DNA from: UBA11051 sp964390495
Lineage (GTDB): Bacteria; Armatimonadota; Zipacnadia; Zipacnadales; UBA11051
Assembly: GCA_964390495.1 (NCBI GenBank)
Contig: CAYMIN010000009.1
Coordinates: 95,560-159,559, forward strand
Length of the DNA stretch: 64,000 bases
Direction: 5' to 3'
The notes under the pieces were generated by a model that was given only the letters and a program-made list of their open reading frames with translations, was not told the origin of the DNA and did not search any database. A program made the translations under genes and the position numbers. The number at the start of each line of letters is the position of its first letter. Position 1 is the first letter of the stretch. Below, piece by piece: positions 43,750 to 53,449 of the stretch.

Positions 43750-45414
43750 CTAGTCCAGGTATCCCAGGTCCCGCAGGCGCTTTTTCACCTGTTCTTCCTG
43801 CTCGGCGCTATAAACATCCTCCTGTGTATCTCGGGCCTCGCGATGCATTTCTGCTTCCGTCTGAAGCGTGGGGTTGGCCCGGACGAACTCGCCGGCGAAC
43901 ATGTCGGTAAGGACCTGGCCGTCGCAGTATGCCGGCACTGGTAAGCCGAGCGCATATAGCACTGTGGGTACGACGTCAACAAGCTGGGCCTCGCTCGGCA
44001 AGCGTCCGGGCTTCAGATTAGGCCCGCCGGCAATCAGAATGCCGTTCATCTGGTGAAGCCCGCTACGACCGTCCGCACGCAACACCTCTTCCTCTGTCAA
44101 GAAACCGTGAGTACCGCGGGGATCCGGGCGTCTCATCAGACGAATCTTCCCGTCACCGATTAAACCGGTCAGGTCAGGAGCATCAGAGGCATACGGGCCA
44201 TGATACAGCTCCTCGCGGAAATTTACATCAAAGACGGGCGCATCAGTGAAAGGATGGCGGAACTCATCCAGGAACTGGCGGATCTCATTGCGTTGCTCTT
44301 CGTATTCTTCCTCAGGAATACAGCCCTGCGGCTCCCGGCCCTTGACATTCAGACGCAGCCCCAGATAGCTGCCGATATTCAGCGCGCGGCTTTGAGGCCA
44401 GTCTATCCGCCCCAGCCTGTGGCTTTGGAAGACCCGGGCGCTTCTGCGGTACCAACTGCGCGGCAGCCTTGCCAACAGCCGATCCGGTATCCGATTGCGT
44501 ATCCACTGCACCAACCCCAGGCCCCGATTGCCGACATCAACAGTATCTGCCTTTGAGACCATCAGCTTGCTGTCCAGCAGGAAGCGATCCATGTTAAGTC
44601 CGCCTTCGAGGGGGCCAAAACCATGGTCGGAAATGATGAAAGTCGTGGTCTGCTCCCCGCAGAACGCCAAGAGCTCGGCAAGCTGCTCGTCCGCCCGCTG
44701 GTAGGCGTACAGGACCATGTCCTCGATCTGCTGCCCGTCAGGGGTGGTAAGGCTACGTTTTTTCCAGAAAAGGTGCTGAACATGGTCTGTATAGCTGCAC
44801 ACCACTATCACCACATCAACCGGATGCTGGCGCAGCAGCCGCAGGGTCGCCGCTGCACGGCTCTGCACCTGTTGTTCCAGTCTGTCGAGTCGGTAGGTGC
44901 CCTCCCCGCCCACGACAAGTTCCCGCCGAAGCATCGGATAGTCGCTGGTGGCTGAGCTTATGTCGGCAATGATCTCAGTCGGGTAGCAGGCGCTCTCGTT
45001 CAGTTCCGGGGCGCCCATCATCCCTGAAACCATCCAGCCCTCGAGCGGTTCGGCAGGATAGGTAATGGGTACATTGAGAACCCCAACTCTAAGCCCGCTC
45101 TGGTTAAGCAGTTGCCAGATCGCCAGAGTTTTGCGGTCGGCACTGGAGGTCATGCGGGTGAGATACGAGTCTTTCTGGAGGGTCGCGAACTCAAATACAC
45201 CATGTTTTCCGGGGTTTACACCAGTCATTATTGTGGGCCAGGCAGCGCCCGTGATCGGTGGTACTATCGAGTTGAGAACCCGCCAGCTCCCCTCTTTCAT
45301 TAGTCTGCCAATGGTAGGTAACTGCCCCGCCTCTACCGCCGGCTCAATAATATCGAAAGTGCCTCCATCAATGCCGAAGAGAATCAGACGCGGCCTGGTA
45401 GCGGGATCATTCAT
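43750..45414 (-). CDS. Alkaline-phosphatase-fold enzyme, paralogue 2
   Basis: 554 aa, ATG with AAGGAG 11 nt upstream. Motifs: LFGIDGGTFDIIEPAV, ITGAAWPTIMTGVNPGKHG (nucleophile loop, Thr), SYTDHVQHLFW, ISDHGFGP and GTHGFLTEEE. Same fold and C-terminal KRLRDLGYLD tail as the gene at 32044. There is no signal peptide. The two copies sit in opposite arms of the exopolysaccharide locus, which suggests a paired role such as phosphodiester linkage chemistry. Specificity is unknown. Confidence 0.82.
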   Translation of the reverse strand: MNDPATRPRLILFGIDGGTFDIIEPAVEAGQLPTIGRLMKEGSWRVLNSIVPPITGAAWPTIMTGVNPGKHGVFEFATLQKDSYLTRMTSSADRKTLAIWQLLNQSGLRVGVLNVPITYPAEPLEGWMVSGMMGAPELNESACYPTEIIADISSATSDYPMLRRELVVGGEGTYRLDRLEQQVQSRAAATLRLLRQHPVDVVIVVCSYTDHVQHLFWKKRSLTTPDGQQIEDMVLYAYQRADEQLAELLAFCGEQTTTFIISDHGFGPLEGGLNMDRFLLDSKLMVSKADTVDVGNRGLGLVQWIRNRIPDRLLARLPRSWYRRSARVFQSHRLGRIDWPQSRALNIGSYLGLRLNVKGREPQGCIPEEEYEEQRNEIRQFLDEFRHPFTDAPVFDVNFREELYHGPYASDAPDLTGLIGDGKIRLMRRPDPRGTHGFLTEEEVLRADGRSGLHQMNGILIAGGPNLKPGRLPSEAQLVDVVPTVLYALGLPVPAYCDGQVLTDMFAGEFVRANPTLQTEAEMHREARDTQEDVYSAEQEEQVKKRLRDLGYLD

Positions 45415-45578
45415 GCGTTTCTAACACTCCTTGATGCTCGCTGGTTCGTTGGCTGCGGATTATACCATTCCGCATTACCGCTGGCAACTGCCCTGCTTTG
45501 TTCAGCAAGGCGCTTGACTGATTCAGCAAGCGGGCCTTCAGCAGCCGCCCTTCCGGTCATCAGATCGCGATCCTCAAC

Positions 45579-45598
45579 TGCGCCGTTTGGACGGCGCA
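45579..45598. repeat. Perfect 8-bp stem-loop in minus arm
   Basis: TGCGCCGT (45579-45586) and ACGGCGCA (45591-45598) with a TTGG loop lie in the 289-nt gap between the sugar transferase and the second AlkP gene. There is no T-run. It may be an RNA processing stem or pause site in a transcript that must span this gap. Confidence 0.4.
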
Positions 45599-45703
45599 TT
45601 CGGCGAGATCGGGGCCGCTCGGGCGGCATCTGTTACGTCAGCATGTCCAGGAAGCCCCGGCAAGCTGATGAGAGAAGGACGCTTGTGGCAGATAGTTCCC
45701 TGC

Positions 45704-46315
45704 TTAAGAGTTTGCCTCAGTACCCTTGAACTCCTCCACGGTGGCGTGACCAGCTTGCGAGATGCCTTCGCGCCTTAGCACTGTCCCCACCGTCGCCAGC
45801 AGAATCCGCAAATCCAGCCACAGGTTCCAGTGGTCCACATACCACAAATCGTACTCAAACCGCTGCTCCCAGCTTATGGCATTGCGCCCATTGATCTGCG
45901 CCCAGCCGGTGATGCCGGGCATCACCTCATGCCGCCGCGCTTGCTCGGGAGTATAGCGCTCCAGGTACTCCATCGGCAGCGGCCGCGGCCCCACCAGCGA
46001 CATCTCGCCTTTGATTACGTTCCACAATTCCGGCAGCTCGTCGACACTGGTCTCGCGTAACAGTTTCCCGAATGCTGTCAGGCGCTCGGCGTCCGGTAGC
46101 GGCTCACCTCTGCTGTCGTAGGCTTCGCGCATGGTGCGGAACTTATAGATGGTGAAGGGTTGGCCTTTGTACCCCGACCGCAGTTGCCGGAAAATCACCG
46201 GCGATCCCATCTTCAGCCACACCGCCACCGCGATAACCAGCAGCAAGGGCCCCAACACGATCAGGCCTAGCAGTGCGACCACGAAATCGGCAATCCGTTT
46301 GAGTCTCAGTCCCAT
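45704..46315 (-). CDS. Initiating sugar transferase (undecaprenyl-phosphate)
   Basis: 203 aa from MGLRLKRIADF, matching where short WcaJ/EpsL-type transferases begin; 50 more codons are open upstream but look non-coding. One transmembrane helix (about 8-30), then the bacterial sugar transferase core: FRQLRSGYKGQPFTIYKFRTMR, RLTAFGKLLRETSVDELPELWNVIKGEMSLVGPRPL, GITGWAQINGRN. It starts repeat-unit assembly by placing a sugar phosphate on the lipid carrier. It is the first gene of the minus arm. Confidence 0.92.
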   Translation of the reverse strand: MGLRLKRIADFVVALLGLIVLGPLLLVIAVAVWLKMGSPVIFRQLRSGYKGQPFTIYKFRTMREAYDSRGEPLPDAERLTAFGKLLRETSVDELPELWNVIKGEMSLVGPRPLPMEYLERYTPEQARRHEVMPGITGWAQINGRNAISWEQRFEYDLWYVDHWNLWLDLRILLATVGTVLRREGISQAGHATVEEFKGTEANS

Positions 46316-46770
46316 CTCAGTTCGTCTCACTACCTTGCGCCTTACGGCGGGCTGCCTGCACCGGGATACGCACTCCCTTCTCGTGCAGCAGACGCTGGTA
46401 TTCCCTGTATAGTGCTGCCCACCGCTCTTCCAGGCAAGAATCCCGCAGCACTCACATGCGGCCAACTTGATCGTCCCGCCGCCGTAGCTCGGGACTCTTC
46501 GGATAGCGCTTTAGCCCGGATTATCTGTAAGGGGAAACGAAGGGGCAACTACTCACCTTGCGCTTGCGAGACAGAGCCTCTTGCCCGTCCGAGCTCTCAC
46601 AACCGCTCGAAGATGACTCTTCTACTAACTCGGGGCGAATCCTCCTTTGCCCTACCCGCCTATTAGTCCGTATCGCTGGACACAAGCCCGGTCCGCGCGC
46701 CTGGCAGGGGACCGCAGCCGGCATGGCGAATTGGTGACCAGTAGCTACTGCTGGTAGTCGGGTGACGATA
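46316..46770. other. Intergenic region between divergent genes
   Basis: 455 nt. I see no gene, clear promoter or terminator. Leftover open frames on both strands have chance-like composition. Confidence 0.5.
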
Positions 46771-49700
46771 ATGCCTAGCCACAAGCTCCTGTCAGGCGTC
46801 CTGGTTGTGGTGCTGGTCTTGTCATGCGGCCAAGCCCTCGCCGCTGAGAATGATTTGGTGGCTTACCAGCCCGATATTGTCGCCACCGGCCGCATGTTCG
46901 TGGTTGTTCTCAGGGTCCCCACCGACGCGCCGCAACTAGAGGTAACCTATCCCGACAGCGTCACCATGTTTGACCGGACCCCTCTGCCGGCCAAGTCGGA
47001 GTTGCGCAAGTACTATTTCCGGGCCCTGCAGCCGGCCTCGCAGGCCGATATTGGATTCGGTCATCCCGATGGCGAGATCGTTATCTCGATAGAGATCTGG
47101 TCATTCGATGATCTGCGAAAGTTCCGTGAGCTCAAGGGCATTCAACTCCCACGGCGCTGGCCGATCGGCGAACTTCTGCCCGAGATCAAGTCCAGCCAGA
47201 CCATCACTACCGAGGCAATTACAGAGCTCGCGAAAAGCCGGGGAGCGCCCGGCAGCGACTGGCTGAAGATGAGCGATGAAAACATCTGGGCTCTGCAGCC
47301 TGATTGCACGATACCCCGCTACTATTGGGTGAACCTCGCCAAGGGCTGCCCGGTTCATGGCACCGAAATCTACCGCAAGCAGGCCTACTACCCATGGATC
47401 ACGGACACCTCCTTCCCCTACCGCTGGAAGACCAAATGTCCGGTAGGTGACGAAGAGTATCCCTCCAACGATTTTGCGAACGGCGACATGACCAGCGGGG
47501 AGTTCGTAGATGATGGCCTGAGCCGGGGCTGCGAGTACCAGGGCGCGTGTTATGGCTTCATCGGCGTGATCTGCCAGGCCTATTGTCACCAGATGCTGCG
47601 GGTAGCCCCGCAGTGCGCTGATGGCTATCTGGCGACCGGCGACATCCGGTACCTGCACAAGGCGCTGGTGGCGATGGCGCGACTGGCCGTGGAATATGCC
47701 TACCTGGCGACCATGACGCAGCACCGCCATCGTCTCGGCCGCGTCAGCCCGGTACCACAGCTTGGGCCGCTCAAGTTCAGTGACGGGCCGTTCTGGGACA
47801 AACAGAGCTGTCTCACCGTGATGTCCGGGCAATCCGGCAACCAAATGCGGTATGCCGAGGCCTATGACAAGATCTGGCCTGCCATCGAACAGGACCGGGA
47901 GATCCTCCCCTTCCTGCAAGCCAAGGGCTATGAGGTCAAGACCCACGAAGACCTGCGGCGCTTCATCGAGGAGAACCTCTTCGCCGTCTGGATCCAAGCG
48001 ACACTCGACGGCGCGATCATGACCAACGGCACCGGCGACCAGCAAGCAGTCGCGCGCATGGCTGAAGCGCTCAATTACCGCCGCGGCGATGAGTTCATGG
48101 ATTGGCTCTACGACGGCCGCGGTAGTATGCGCGTTTATGTCCCCAATACCTACTTCCGCGACGGCTCCCCCTATGAATCTACCGGCGCGTACAACAACTG
48201 GCACCTGGTAGGCCTCGGGCCAATCGTGGAGTCTGTTGAGCATCTCCGCCGCCTGCGGCCCGACGTTTACCCGGAGGACAAATACCCCAACTTCACCAAG
48301 AGCCGCCGCTACCACAGCATTTTCGATTTCTCGATGAATACTATCAACATTGACCGCACCTATCCCAAGGTCGGCGACGATGGCGGCATCAATCCCTACC
48401 CGCAGTACCGGAAGCTGGACAAACAAGCCTGGCAGAATGGCGGCGTCGGCGCCTTCGAGCACGCCTACAAAGTCTTCCGCGACCCCAAGTTCGCTTGGGC
48501 CCTGGCTAATACCCCAGGCTGGCAGCCCTCTCCCCAATTCCCTTACACGCGCGAGCAGATCGAGCAGGAAGCCGCCAAGTGGCCCGAGAACTGGAATGAC
48601 GCAAGCTGCCTGCAGGACGGCTACGGCCTGGCGATGTTGCGCAGCGGCCAGGGCGAGGACAAGCGCGCCCTGTGGATGCACTACGGCCGTGCCCGCGGCC
48701 ACACTCAGGATGACATCATGCAGCTAGGCCTGGATGCTTACCAAAGCCAGATTCTCAGTAACATGGGCTATCCCCGCAACTGGAATCACTGGGAAACCTG
48801 TTGGATTACTCACAATCTCGCGCGCCAGATCCCCTTCGTCAGTCTGGCTGCTACCGCCCAGCTCTTCGCCGATGCCGGGCCGGTGCATATTGCCGAGGCC
48901 CACGCCCAGGGCTTTATTGACAGGGTCAGCGACGGTGAAGGCTATAGCCTCCTGCCGGACGATTGGCAGCGCCGCATGTTGGCGCTTGTTGACCTCCCTA
49001 ATGACCGTTTCTACTGCCTCGATTTCTATCGCATCGCCGGTGGCACCGAACATTGGTGGGCCCTTCACGTCCAGGAGGGCGAGTTCAGCAGCGAGGGGCT
49101 GCAACTCACCAGCCAGCAAGGCGGCACCCTAGCAGGGGCCGAGGTCCCCTATGGCGACACCACCTGGCTGGAGGCCAACGGCTGTAAGTACTACACCAGC
49201 GGGCGGGTGGGATGGCATGGGCCGATGTTCCCCTTCGTTTACCTGTATAATGTGCAGCGTGATACACCTGCAGCGCATTCCCAGTGGCCTGCCTCGTGGT
49301 CAGCCGATTGGGCGCTCGAGGCTGCCGACGGTCTGCACTTCCGCCTTACAGTGCCCCAAACTGAGGCCGCAGAGGTCGTGATATGTGACGCCAAGTCTCC
49401 GGTCGAGCCGTCACCGTATGAGATGAAATGGGTCCTCATGCACAATCAGGGCGAGAGTCCCGTGAAGACGCAGGTTCTGAGCGCCATGGAGCTGTACCAG
49501 GGTGAGCCGGCCGTCCGGGCGGTGCGCCCACTTCAGGTATCCGGTGAGGACGAGGCCGGCTTCCGGGCTGCCGGCGCAGTCCTGGAGCTGCCTGACGGCA
49601 CCGATGCCGTCTTTGCCTCAGCGGATGGCTCCGTCCAGCGTACCGCCGCAGGTGGGTTTAAGTTCGCCGGCCGCTTCGGCCTCTACCGCGAGCACAACGG

Positions 49701-50358
49701 TGTGCCTACAGAGATGGTGCTGGTGGGCGGTACCAAGCTCACCAAAGGCGACCTCGGCATCACTCAAGCAAGCGGCGAGTGGCGCGCCAAGATCGTAGCG
49801 GTGAACCGGCCGACCGATACCATAACCGTCTCCCCGGCACCCGCGAAGCCGGCTGCCCTGGTCGGCGCTTATATCTACGTGACCAACCCGCTGCGGCGGA
49901 TCGCTTACCAGGTGCTGGAAGCCAGGCAAACGGCTGAGGGCGCCGAGCTGCGTCTGGGCTTCGACTCGCGCATCGGCATCGGCAAGGTGAGCGGAGTCGA
50001 GGACCACAAGCTGCTCACGGCTACACCTTTCAAACTCAGAGGCTACCGCTACTATCACGGCGCTCGCCTCGTCAATGCCGAGGGCAGTGCCGAATACCAG
50101 CTCGCCGGCATAGCCAGCGAGCACTTCGCCCTGATCGACGCCGACGTGCATCCGCAGGTTGACCCGGAGCACCTAGGGACACAATTTCCGCAAGGCTCCT
50201 GGTTCGAGGTCTATGATTACGGTGTCGGCGATGAGGTTGTGTGGCCCAAGCCGGTTAGCGTCAGCCTGGTGCGCCCCGGCGTGTACCGAGTCACCGCCCC
50301 CGGCGAAGTTGCAATCACCCTACCCAACAACGCCCAAATCGAGTATGCTATACGGTAA
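46771..50358 (+). CDS. Large exported heparinase-like protein
   Basis: 1195 aa with a signal peptide (LLSGVLVVVLVLSCGQALA). The N-terminal part is followed by a helical toroid-like region (about 280-560) and a beta-sandwich. The segment RALWMHYGRARGHTQDDIMQLG resembles the histidine-containing HxHxD-type block of Heparinase_II_III proteins. Active-site residues cannot be assigned with certainty. The C-terminal 300 residues contain small beta modules and a PTDTITVSPAP stretch. It is probably a secreted polysaccharide lyase or binding protein. Confidence 0.72.
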   Translation: MPSHKLLSGVLVVVLVLSCGQALAAENDLVAYQPDIVATGRMFVVVLRVPTDAPQLEVTYPDSVTMFDRTPLPAKSELRKYYFRALQPASQADIGFGHPDGEIVISIEIWSFDDLRKFRELKGIQLPRRWPIGELLPEIKSSQTITTEAITELAKSRGAPGSDWLKMSDENIWALQPDCTIPRYYWVNLAKGCPVHGTEIYRKQAYYPWITDTSFPYRWKTKCPVGDEEYPSNDFANGDMTSGEFVDDGLSRGCEYQGACYGFIGVICQAYCHQMLRVAPQCADGYLATGDIRYLHKALVAMARLAVEYAYLATMTQHRHRLGRVSPVPQLGPLKFSDGPFWDKQSCLTVMSGQSGNQMRYAEAYDKIWPAIEQDREILPFLQAKGYEVKTHEDLRRFIEENLFAVWIQATLDGAIMTNGTGDQQAVARMAEALNYRRGDEFMDWLYDGRGSMRVYVPNTYFRDGSPYESTGAYNNWHLVGLGPIVESVEHLRRLRPDVYPEDKYPNFTKSRRYHSIFDFSMNTINIDRTYPKVGDDGGINPYPQYRKLDKQAWQNGGVGAFEHAYKVFRDPKFAWALANTPGWQPSPQFPYTREQIEQEAAKWPENWNDASCLQDGYGLAMLRSGQGEDKRALWMHYGRARGHTQDDIMQLGLDAYQSQILSNMGYPRNWNHWETCWITHNLARQIPFVSLAATAQLFADAGPVHIAEAHAQGFIDRVSDGEGYSLLPDDWQRRMLALVDLPNDRFYCLDFYRIAGGTEHWWALHVQEGEFSSEGLQLTSQQGGTLAGAEVPYGDTTWLEANGCKYYTSGRVGWHGPMFPFVYLYNVQRDTPAAHSQWPASWSADWALEAADGLHFRLTVPQTEAAEVVICDAKSPVEPSPYEMKWVLMHNQGESPVKTQVLSAMELYQGEPAVRAVRPLQVSGEDEAGFRAAGAVLELPDGTDAVFASADGSVQRTAAGGFKFAGRFGLYREHNGVPTEMVLVGGTKLTKGDLGITQASGEWRAKIVAVNRPTDTITVSPAPAKPAALVGAYIYVTNPLRRIAYQVLEARQTAEGAELRLGFDSRIGIGKVSGVEDHKLLTATPFKLRGYRYYHGARLVNAEGSAEYQLAGIASEHFALIDADVHPQVDPEHLGTQFPQGSWFEVYDYGVGDEVVWPKPVSVSLVRPGVYRVTAPGEVAITLPNNAQIEYAIR

Positions 50359-50408
50359 GCTGGGCCGCCGCATTGGCTCAAGCTAACCATCGTGGAGACA
50401 CACTCAGG

Positions 50409-50429
50409 CGTACTTGCCTTGCGAGTACG
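50409..50429. terminator. 9-bp hairpin after the heparinase-like gene
   Basis: Arms CGTACTTGC (50409-50417) and GCGAGTACG (50421-50429) with one G-T wobble and a CTT loop, starting 50 nt after the stop. No T-run follows, so it is at best a weak terminator or 3' stabilising stem. Confidence 0.4.
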
Positions 50430-50441
50430 CCATGTGGTTAT

Positions 50442-50464
50442 TGCAATAGTGTTCTGCAATACTG
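50442..50464 (+). promoter_or_regulatory. Direct repeat TGCAATA-TG upstream of glyA
   Basis: TGCAATAGTG (50442-50451) and TGCAATACTG (50455-50464) differ at one base and are spaced by 13 bp start to start. They lie 160-180 nt before the serine hydroxymethyltransferase start. They may be tandem regulator half-sites, but no cognate regulator is known here. Confidence 0.25.
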
Positions 50465-50622
50465 AATTGGAGCGTGGTCCGATCATGGCCTGTGGCGGAA
50501 GCTGTTGGCCAAGGGGCGGTACCGGTATGCGCCCCGCACCCGGCTTCTAATTGCAGCCGGAGCGCGGGGCCCGTGGACCTGCCGCACCGTTACTGATCCC
50601 TATGAGATGAGGAGACGATACC

Positions 50623-51951
50623 GTGTTGAACCATACCTTTGCCCAGGCCGATCCGCAGGTTTACCACATCATGGAGCAGGAGTTGGAGCGCCAGCGCTCG
50701 ACGCTGATGCTGATACCCTCCGAGAACTACGCCTCGCGCGCGGTGATGAGCGCGATGGGCTCAATCTTCACCAACAAGTACGCCGAGGGCTATCCCGGTG
50801 CCCGCTACTACAACGGCTGCGAGAACTATGACCGACTTGAGAACCTGGCCATCGAGCGGGCCAAGGAGCTGTTTCATTGCGAGCATGTCAACGTCCAGGT
50901 GCACACCGGCTCGCAGGCCAACATGGCCGCATATTACGCCATGCTCAAGCCGGGCGATAAGATTCTGGCGATGAGCGTTGACCAGGGCGGCCATCTCACC
51001 CACGGCAAGAAACAGAACTTCAGCGGCCAGTTCTACGAAGCTCATTCCTACAGCGTGGACCCTGAGACTCATCTGATTGACTATGACCAGGTGCTGGAGA
51101 AAGCACGGGAGGTGCGGCCGCAGTTGATCGTCGCCGGTGCCAGCGCCTACCCGCGCATCATTGACTTCCAGATATTCCGCGAGATCGCTGACGAGGTCGG
51201 GGCCTATCTGATGGCCGACATCGCCCACATCGTCGGTCTGGTGGCGGCCGGCTCCCATCCCGACCCGGTGCCCTACTGCGATCTGGTCACCTCGACCACT
51301 CATAAGACCCTCCGCGGGCCGCGCGGGGCGATGATCATGTGCAAGCAAGAGTGGGCCCAGCGCGTTGACCAGGCGGTGTTCCCCGGTGTGCAAGCCGGCC
51401 CGTTGATGCAAATAATCGCCGCCAAGGCGGTCTGCTTCAAGGAGGCGCAGAGCTTCGGCTTCCGCGAGTACCAGCGCCAGATCATCCGCAACTGCCAGGC
51501 GCTGGGCCAGTCGCTGATCGAGGAAGGCTTCGAGCCGGTCACCGGCGGCACTGACAACCATCTACTGCTGATTGATCTGACCAACAAGAATATCACCGGT
51601 CGCGAGGCGGCCGACCTCTTGGAGGCGGCGGGAATGGTGTGCAACAAGAACCTGATTCCCTATGACAAACGCTCCCCGGCCGAGACCAGTGGCATCCGCC
51701 CGGGCACGCCGGCGCTGACTACTCGCGGCATGCGCGAGCAGCAGATGCACCAGATCGGCAAGTGGATTGCCGAGGTCATCCACGAGGGCCGTGGCGAGCA
51801 GGGCGTAATGTCCTTTGATGTGGCGAACCAGGCCTCCGGCGCTGGCGAGGATGACAAGCCGCATAGTGAGGGGAGTGTAATTGGGCGCATCCGTGGCGAG
51901 GTAGCCGACCTCTGCGCCCAGTTCCCGATCTACCTGGACCTAGACGACTAG
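50623..51951 (+). CDS. glyA: Serine hydroxymethyltransferase
   Basis: 442 aa, GTG start with GAGGAG about 9 nt upstream. PLP-enzyme motifs of SHMT are clear: LIPSENYASRAVMSAMGS, NKYAEGYPGARYYNGCENYDRLE, GSQANMAAYYAML, and the internal aldimine Lys228 in STTHKTLRGPRGAM. It interconverts serine and glycine with tetrahydrofolate, feeding one-carbon units. C-terminal residues after about 400 form a short divergent tail. The two genes downstream do not suggest a glycine operon, so its pairing with the sugar isomerase is unexplained. Confidence 0.95.
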   Translation: MLNHTFAQADPQVYHIMEQELERQRSTLMLIPSENYASRAVMSAMGSIFTNKYAEGYPGARYYNGCENYDRLENLAIERAKELFHCEHVNVQVHTGSQANMAAYYAMLKPGDKILAMSVDQGGHLTHGKKQNFSGQFYEAHSYSVDPETHLIDYDQVLEKAREVRPQLIVAGASAYPRIIDFQIFREIADEVGAYLMADIAHIVGLVAAGSHPDPVPYCDLVTSTTHKTLRGPRGAMIMCKQEWAQRVDQAVFPGVQAGPLMQIIAAKAVCFKEAQSFGFREYQRQIIRNCQALGQSLIEEGFEPVTGGTDNHLLLIDLTNKNITGREAADLLEAAGMVCNKNLIPYDKRSPAETSGIRPGTPALTTRGMREQQMHQIGKWIAEVIHEGRGEQGVMSFDVANQASGAGEDDKPHSEGSVIGRIRGEVADLCAQFPIYLDLDD

Positions 51952-52013
51952 CCGCCTCACCGCCGCCTGGCACAGGGTTTGCGGCCTGTGAATGTCTTTT
52001 GTTTCTCGCGTAG

Positions 52014-52032
52014 GTCGGGCATCCTGCCCGAC
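52014..52032. repeat. Hairpin GTCGGGC-N5-GCCCGAC
   Basis: Perfect 7-bp arms with the 5-nt loop ATCCT. Together with the hairpin at 52132 it fills the gap between glyA and the sugar isomerase gene. Such short C/G palindromes resemble dispersed REP-like elements. Confidence 0.5.
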
Positions 52033-52131
52033 TCCATTTAGCGAGCACAGATCCTGCTTGTGGAGAATGCTATGGCGGCGACCGATTTCAGAGCATACGT
52101 CAAGGCGGCCAGGGCGACCTGGGGCTTGGTG

Positions 52132-52153
52132 GGGCAGACACTCCTGTCTGCCC
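52132..52153. repeat. Hairpin GGGCAGAC-N6-GTCTGCCC
   Basis: Perfect 8-bp arms with a 6-nt loop (ACTCCT), about 45 nt before the sugar-isomerase-like gene start. Related in sequence style to the hairpin at 52014. Confidence 0.5.
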
Positions 52154-52198
52154 AGGCCAGGATACGTGCTTAACGACTAGCAATGGAGACCCGTCAAG

Positions 52199-53017
52199 AT
52201 GGCTGACAAACTGCAAATTGGTGTCATGTTATCCGCACGCCCCACCGCCGATGAAGCGATGGAAAAGGTCGCCGACCTGGGCTTGACCGCTTGTCAGGTC
52301 CACTGGTCCGCGAGCGGGAGTCTGGAGGCGGCCCAGGAGTTGCGCGCCGCCGCTGACAACTACGGTATCAATATCGCCACACTTTGGGCGATGCCCACGG
52401 GCCGCATGGTCTGGGATTTCCTGCAGGGCCCGGCGACCATCGGCCTGGTGCCGCCGGCCACCCGCAGCCAGCGCACCGCCGAGCTGATCCAGGCCGCTCA
52501 GGTCGCCGCCGCTATCGGCGTGCCCTCGATCACCACTCACCTCGGCTTCATCCCCGAATATCCCGGCGACGAAGACTACTACGGCACGATGCACGCGATA
52601 AGATCCATCGCGCAGGTCTGCCTGGCGGAGGCCATCGAGTTCTGGTTCGAGACCGGCCAGGAAACCCCCGTTACGCTGCTGCGGCTCATCGAGGACGTCG
52701 GCACCGGCAACCTGGGCATCAACCTCGACCCGGCCAACCTGTTGATGTACGGCAAGGCGAATCCCGTTGATGCTCTCGACGTCTTCGGCGAGCACGTGCG
52801 CGGCGTCCATGCCAAGGACGGCGAGTATCCGACCGATGGTGCCAAGCTGGGCAAGGAGAAGCCGATGGGCGAGGGCCGGGTCAACTTCCCGCTACTGGTG
52901 CCGAAGCTGAAGGCGAAGGGCTTCAGCGGCGTGCTAGCGATTGAGCGGGAGATTTCCGGCCCGCAGCAGATCGAGGACATTAAGCGCGCCATCGCGATTC
53001 TGGAGCCGCTGTGCTAG
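52199..53017 (+). CDS. Sugar phosphate isomerase/epimerase-like TIM barrel
   Basis: 272 aa, ATG with GGAGACC upstream. It fits the AP-endonuclease-2/xylose-isomerase-like barrel: VQHWSAS-type strand (residue about 35-40), FETGQE (metal Glu), INLDPANLLMYG, GVHAKDGE and LAIEREISG. These positions give the usual Glu-Asp-His-Glu metal set. It likely isomerises or epimerises a keto sugar. Position after glyA and before the MntA/HepT pair gives no pathway. Confidence 0.82.
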   Translation: MADKLQIGVMLSARPTADEAMEKVADLGLTACQVHWSASGSLEAAQELRAAADNYGINIATLWAMPTGRMVWDFLQGPATIGLVPPATRSQRTAELIQAAQVAAAIGVPSITTHLGFIPEYPGDEDYYGTMHAIRSIAQVCLAEAIEFWFETGQETPVTLLRLIEDVGTGNLGINLDPANLLMYGKANPVDALDVFGEHVRGVHAKDGEYPTDGAKLGKEKPMGEGRVNFPLLVPKLKAKGFSGVLAIEREISGPQQIEDIKRAIAILEPLC

Positions 53018-53146
53018 CTGTCCAGCCTTGGCAGGAAGTCAGACCGTAATCCTTGCAGAATGGGAGCGTTTGTAGTATCTTCCTGACTAGGACGGCAAGT
53101 CCGCTCGTTTGTGGGCCGCTGCCGCAGAAGCGGGGTGACTAGGCTC

Positions 53147-53449
53147 ATGAGTACGCGCACCGACCTTTTGGAAACGGTCAGAGACAAGCGCGAGGATATC
53201 CTTCGGATCGCGCGGCAACATGGCGCATCCGATGTCCGCGTTTTCGGCTCTGCGGTACGCGGTCAGGAGTGTGCCGACAGCGACATTGACTTCTTGGTCC
53301 GCTTCGCCCCCGGCGTTACGCTGCTGGATCATGCCGCGATGCTGCGGGAGCTTGAGGACCTCCTCGGCCGTAAGGTAGATGTGGTTAGCGAACGGGCGCT
53401 ACGGCAGAGAATCCGCGACCAGGTCTTGCGGGAGGCCGTGACCGTATGA
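53147..53449 (+). CDS. mntA: MntA-like nucleotidyltransferase antitoxin
   Basis: 100 aa minimal nucleotidyltransferase. The catalytic motif GSx10DxD is present: Gly34-Ser35 and Asp46-Ile47-Asp48 (FGSAVRGQECADSDIDFLV). In the MntA/HepT system this enzyme AMPylates and so neutralises the HepT toxin. The stop overlaps the next start (ATGA), which is the usual operon layout. Start at MSTRTD is chosen near a GGGGTGA site. Confidence 0.88.
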   Translation: MSTRTDLLETVRDKREDILRIARQHGASDVRVFGSAVRGQECADSDIDFLVRFAPGVTLLDHAAMLRELEDLLGRKVDVVSERALRQRIRDQVLREAVTV

